Source: DAOTXL01 sp034434895
GTDB lineage: Bacteria; Chloroflexota; Anaerolineae; JAAYZQ01
DNA length: 16,327 bases
Assembly (NCBI GenBank): GCA_034434895.1
Contig: DAOTYI010000069.1
Span: forward strand, 1 to 16,327
Direction of reading: 5' to 3'
The notes below the pieces were generated by a model. It was given only the letters and a program-made list of their open reading frames with translations. It was not told where the DNA came from and did no database searches. Of the stretch, positions 13,957-16,327 are shown one piece after another. Both the position numbers and the translations under genes were made by a program. Positions within the stretch are counted from its first letter, which is position 1. Each line of letters begins with the position of its first letter.

Positions 13957-14865
13957 ATGAAGCCGATTGTGGAATGTGTGCCTAACTTTAGCGAGGGCCG
14001 CCGACAGGAGGTGATTGACCAGATTGTGGCGGCCATGGGTCAGGTGACCGGTGTGCAGGTGCTGGATGTGCAGTCGGACCCGGACCACAACCGCGCGGTG
14101 GTGACCCTGGTTGGTGCGCCGCAGGCGATCGTCGAAGCGGCCTTTCAGGGGATAGACCGGGCTGCCAGGTTGATTGACATGAACCATCATCGGGGCAGCC
14201 ACCCGCGCATGGGCGCCACCGATGTCGTGCCCCTGGTGCCGGTGCAGGGTGTGACCATGGACGATTGTGTGGCCCTGGCCCGGCAACTTGGCGAGCGGGT
14301 GGGCAACGAGTTGGGCATCCCTGTCTATCTGTACGAAGCTGCCGCCACCCGGCCCGACCGTCGGAACCTGGCCGATGTGCGGCGTGGGGAGTATGAGGGC
14401 CTGAAAGAAGAGATAGCCATCAACCCTGACCGGGCGCCCGATTTCGGCCCGGCGGCGATGGGCAGCGCCGGCGCTACGGCCATCGGGGCCCGCCCCCCCC
14501 TGATCGCCTTCAACGTCTACCTCAACACGGCCGACCTGACCGCCGCTCAGGCCATTGCCAGGGCCGTGCGCCATTCCAGCGGCGGCCTGCGCTATGTCAA
14601 AGCCCTGGGGCTGCTGGTCGAGGGGCAGGCCCAGGTTTCGATGAACCTGACCGACTATCGCCACACGCCGATCCACCGCGTGCTGGAGCTGATCCGGGCC
14701 GAAGCGGCCCGGTACGGCCTCAGTGTAACCCGCTGCGAGATCGTAGGGCTGCTGCCGGCCCAGGCCTTGTTCGATGCCGCCCGGTTCTATCTTCAACTGC
14801 ACGATTTCTCGATCGATCAGGTCCTGGAGAACCGCCTGGCCGGGCTGGAGCATCCATCCGGGTAG
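13957..14865 (+). CDS. ftcD: Glutamate formimidoyltransferase
   Basis: This enzyme moves the formimino group between formiminoglutamate and tetrahydrofolate in histidine breakdown and one-carbon metabolism. The 302-residue protein corresponds to the formiminotransferase part alone; the cyclodeaminase domain of the bifunctional animal enzyme is absent. Recognisable segments are the N-terminal VECVPNFSEGR (5-15), SDPDHNRAVVT (about 44-54), NHHRGSHPRMGATDVVPLVP (about 76-95), YLYEAAATRP and ARPPLIAFNVYLNT in the C-terminal subdomain, and SMNLTDYRHTPIH. The ATG at 13957 is preceded by GGAGA six bases away. No other histidine-degradation gene is in the window. It has its own strong promoter and is separated from the next gene by another promoter. 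Confidence 0.93.
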   Translation: MKPIVECVPNFSEGRRQEVIDQIVAAMGQVTGVQVLDVQSDPDHNRAVVTLVGAPQAIVEAAFQGIDRAARLIDMNHHRGSHPRMGATDVVPLVPVQGVTMDDCVALARQLGERVGNELGIPVYLYEAAATRPDRRNLADVRRGEYEGLKEEIAINPDRAPDFGPAAMGSAGATAIGARPPLIAFNVYLNTADLTAAQAIARAVRHSSGGLRYVKALGLLVEGQAQVSMNLTDYRHTPIHRVLELIRAEAARYGLSVTRCEIVGLLPAQALFDAARFYLQLHDFSIDQVLENRLAGLEHPSG

Positions 14866-14884
14866 CCGACGGCAGGGCCATCGG
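14866..14884 (+). other. Hairpin directly after ftcD
   Basis: CCGACGGC (14866-14873) pairs with GCCATCGG (14877-14884) with one mismatch across a 3-base loop, starting right after the TAG stop. CGGGTAGCC occurs on both sides (14860-14868 and 14882-14890). No T-run follows, so it is not a standard intrinsic terminator. The wording GCATCCA...CCGGGTAGCCGA.GGCA recalls the core of the mobile element and could be a decayed remnant. Confidence 0.4.
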
Positions 14885-14927
14885 GTAGCCAGCGATCGAC
14901 CGGTGAAGTCATAGTACCCTTGGGGGA

Positions 14928-14956
14928 TTGTCAGCCGCCGAGCGTTGCAGTATAAT
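14928..14956 (+). promoter_or_regulatory. Sigma-70-type promoter of the YacP-like gene
   Basis: TTGTCA (14928-14933) and a perfect TATAAT (14951-14956) are separated by 17 bp. The start point would be near 14963, leaving a leader of about 150 bases before the GTG at 15115. Confidence 0.8.
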
Positions 14957-15004
14957 GGGGATTGAGACAGGCACGCGCGGCGTGTGCGGTGTGCCGGGAC
15001 CAGG

Positions 15005-15055
15005 CTCCAGGACAGGCTATATGAGCCGGCAGCCTGTCGAAGGGGCAATCTGGAG
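15005..15055 (+). promoter_or_regulatory. Structured 5' leader hairpin of the YacP-like gene
   Basis: GACAGGCT (15011-15018) and AGCCTGTC (15031-15038) form a perfect 8-bp stem with a 12-base loop. The flanking CTCCAG (15005-15010) and CTGGAG (15050-15055) extend it by six pairs, with an 11-base bulge on one side. The hairpin lies inside the predicted leader and carries the CCTGTCGAAGG dispersed-repeat motif. It fits no riboswitch class I recognise. Confidence 0.5.
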
Positions 15056-15114
15056 TCGAGGCTTCAGCCGGTTTGGGCCGGAAATCAACCAACTCCGAAC
15101 AGGGACCAAAAGAG

Positions 15115-15576
15115 GTGCCGATCCTGATTGATGGCCACAACCTGATCGGCCACCTGGCGACACCCTCGCTGCAGGAAGCGGATGACGAGGAGCGGCTGGT
15201 CAGACTGCTCGCGTCCTACCGGGCGCGGACAGGCAGGGCGATTACGGTCGTGTTCGATCCCGGTGAGGCTTTTGCTTTGCCGCAGGTGTGGCGGTATGGT
15301 GGGATCGAGGTCGTCTTTGCCCCGCCCGGCAGCAGCGCCGATGCGGTCATCATCCGGCGTGTGGCCCGCAGTCGCAACCCGCGCGACTGGCTGGTCGTCA
15401 CCTCCGATCGAGAGCTGGCCGAGACGGTAGCGCAGCAGGGAGCCAGGGTGCGCAGCGCCGCCGAATTTGCAATCGAGTTGGATGTCCACCACGACACACC
15501 ATCCGGGTGGAAAGAAACTCCGCCTGCGCCCGAAGAGGTAGAGTGGTGGTTGAGGTTGTTTGAGGACCGGGATTGA
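15115..15576 (+). CDS. NYN/PIN-like RNase-fold protein, YacP family
   Basis: The 153-residue protein begins with the NYN-domain strand ILIDGHNLIG. Acidic residues sit where PIN-like nucleases bind metal: Asp6 (DGHN), Asp48 (VVFDPG), Asp76 (SADAVIIRR) and Asp98 (VTSDRELA). YacP-type proteins include B. subtilis Rae1, a ribosome-associated mRNA endonuclease, so an RNA-cleaving role in the cytoplasm is likely. The GTG at 15115 is chosen because the fold starts immediately after it and AGGGA lies nine bases upstream; a TTG at 15073 would add 14 residues with no support. The next gene starts three bases after the stop, so the two form an operon. Confidence 0.8.
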   Translation: MPILIDGHNLIGHLATPSLQEADDEERLVRLLASYRARTGRAITVVFDPGEAFALPQVWRYGGIEVVFAPPGSSADAVIIRRVARSRNPRDWLVVTSDRELAETVAQQGARVRSAAEFAIELDVHHDTPSGWKETPPAPEEVEWWLRLFEDRD

Positions 15577-15579
15577 CCG

Positions 15580-16327
15580 ATGCCCTGGCTGCTGTTGCTC
15601 AACGGAACCCTGTGGGCCGTGACCCTGGCCATATCGACCTGGCTGGCCTGGCAGGTTTCTCGGCGCCCTGACCTGCCGGCCCGCCTGTTTCTGGGCATGG
15701 TCGCGCTGCTGGCGGTTCCCCAACTGCATTACCTGATTGGCACCCTGGCCGTCCTTCTCGCCTGGCTGCTTTCCCCGGCCCACACCGAAAGGGTGGCCGG
15801 CTCTGTGGTATCCCTCTGGCCGCTGGACATCGCAGCCGTCGTTCTGTTTGCTTGCCTGACCCTGCACCTGTTCCTGCTTTTTCCCACCGAAAGCCGGCTG
15901 ATCCGCGTCTGGCGGTGGAGCCCCCTGCTCTTCTATCTGCCCGGCGGCTTCCTGGCTGCCATGGTGCTCACCCACCTGGCCTGGGGAAGCGAAGCCTATG
16001 TCGCATTCTGGGGATTGGACAGGCTGGGGTTGGAGGACGATGGCCTGCAGCTCCTGTTCATCCTGCTGACCACCGGTGTGGCGCTGGTGCGCCTGTTGAT
16101 CATCTACCTCTCCCACTCCACTCCCCTGCTCCGCCAGCAACTGGCCTGGATCCTGGGCGGGTTGACCTTCGGCGGAGGCATGATCTTGCTGACCGATTAC
16201 CTGCCCAGCCTCCTTGGCCGCCCGCCGCCGATCCTATTCTTCCCCGGCCTGCGCCAACTGCCGGTCCTGATCATCCTGGGGACCTTTGCCCTGTCCATGC
16301 AGCGCCACCGCTTCCTCGACGTGGCCG
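15580..16327 (+). CDS. Multi-pass membrane protein, probably the sensor part of a histidine kinase (cut by the window edge)
   Basis: From the ATG at 15580 the frame stays open for 249 codons to the end of the window; the 3' end is missing. The visible part is almost entirely hydrophobic, with about eight membrane segments. Near the end, LRQQLAWILGG is followed by two more helices and then SMQRHRFLDVA. That resembles the R(Y/H)RLFDID segment which, in ComP-like and 7TM-type sensor kinases, links the membrane region to cytoplasmic GAF, PAS or kinase domains. The kinase domain itself is not in the window, so the function is an inference. It starts three bases after the YacP-like gene, with GAGGA thirteen bases upstream. 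Confidence 0.65.
   Translation, partial: MPWLLLLNGTLWAVTLAISTWLAWQVSRRPDLPARLFLGMVALLAVPQLHYLIGTLAVLLAWLLSPAHTERVAGSVVSLWPLDIAAVVLFACLTLHLFLLFPTESRLIRVWRWSPLLFYLPGGFLAAMVLTHLAWGSEAYVAFWGLDRLGLEDDGLQLLFILLTTGVALVRLLIIYLSHSTPLLRQQLAWILGGLTFGGGMILLTDYLPSLLGRPPPILFFPGLRQLPVLIILGTFALSMQRHRFLDVA

Noticed and set aside
13861..15048. 395-codon open frame on the - strand opposite ftcD
   Set aside because: It covers ftcD and its promoter region, has no recognisable domain, and its length is explained by GC-rich codon bias in the opposite strand.
15085..16140. 351-codon open frame on the - strand opposite the YacP-like gene and the membrane protein
   Set aside because: It is Gln- and Gly-rich antisense of hydrophobic coding sequence; the + strand frames have domains and start signals.
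1..16327. CRISPR array, tRNA genes, prophage
   Set aside because: No regularly spaced identical repeats, no cloverleaf-like sequence and no phage genes were seen. The repeats found are short, degenerate or dispersed.

Overview
The window is a GC-rich stretch of bacterial chromosome. The genes suggest a monoderm-type thermobacterial or Chloroflexota-like organism (Anaerolineae or Caldilineae relatives). The clues are a long SRP RNA with an Alu domain, a DUF348/G5/3D cell-wall protein close to ksgA, a class II HMG-CoA reductase, several ATP-independent dispersed repeats and degenerate complex-I-like membrane genes. This assignment is an inference from gene content; the window has no rRNA to settle it.

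Left part (1-4375, + strand). A short repeat cluster and a terminator-like hairpin precede uridine kinase (udk). Next come the SRP RNA gene (ffs) with a clear sigma-70 promoter, a BaiN/RdsA-type FAD oxidoreductase, and a membrane-anchored DUF348/G5/3D protein. Two inverted copies of a 132-166 bp hairpin-rich element lie here. Copy 2 sits between the oxidoreductase and the G5 gene and is bounded by an exact 13-bp direct repeat. Removing the element and one copy of the repeat restores a shorter oxidoreductase that overlaps the G5 gene. The insertion therefore gave the enzyme a new 52-residue tail, while the duplicated ribosome-binding site kept the downstream gene translatable.

Middle part (4376-8245, + strand). 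A two-gene restriction-modification module sits between the G5/3D gene and ksgA, a neighbourhood that in Firmicutes is conserved as yabE-rnmV-ksgA. It consists of a DUF1156-like amino-methyltransferase and a NotI-family endonuclease carrying the D...ExQ active site. It has its own promoter, probably gives a leaderless mRNA, and looks less GC-rich than its neighbours.

Right part. On the - strand are class II HMG-CoA reductase (8306-9595) and a three-gene operon (13756 down to 9851) of complex I / Hyf / Mrp-like membrane subunits. These subunits lack the residues that normally carry protons. A divergent promoter region at 13829-13901 separates this operon from glutamate formimidoyltransferase on the + strand. 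That gene is followed by a YacP-like NYN-domain nuclease with a structured 5' leader, and by a multi-pass membrane protein that runs off the window and may be the sensor part of a histidine kinase.

The most notable observations are the mobile hairpin element with its target duplication and protein-tail consequence, the NotI-like module, and the catalytically degenerate proton-antiporter-like operon.
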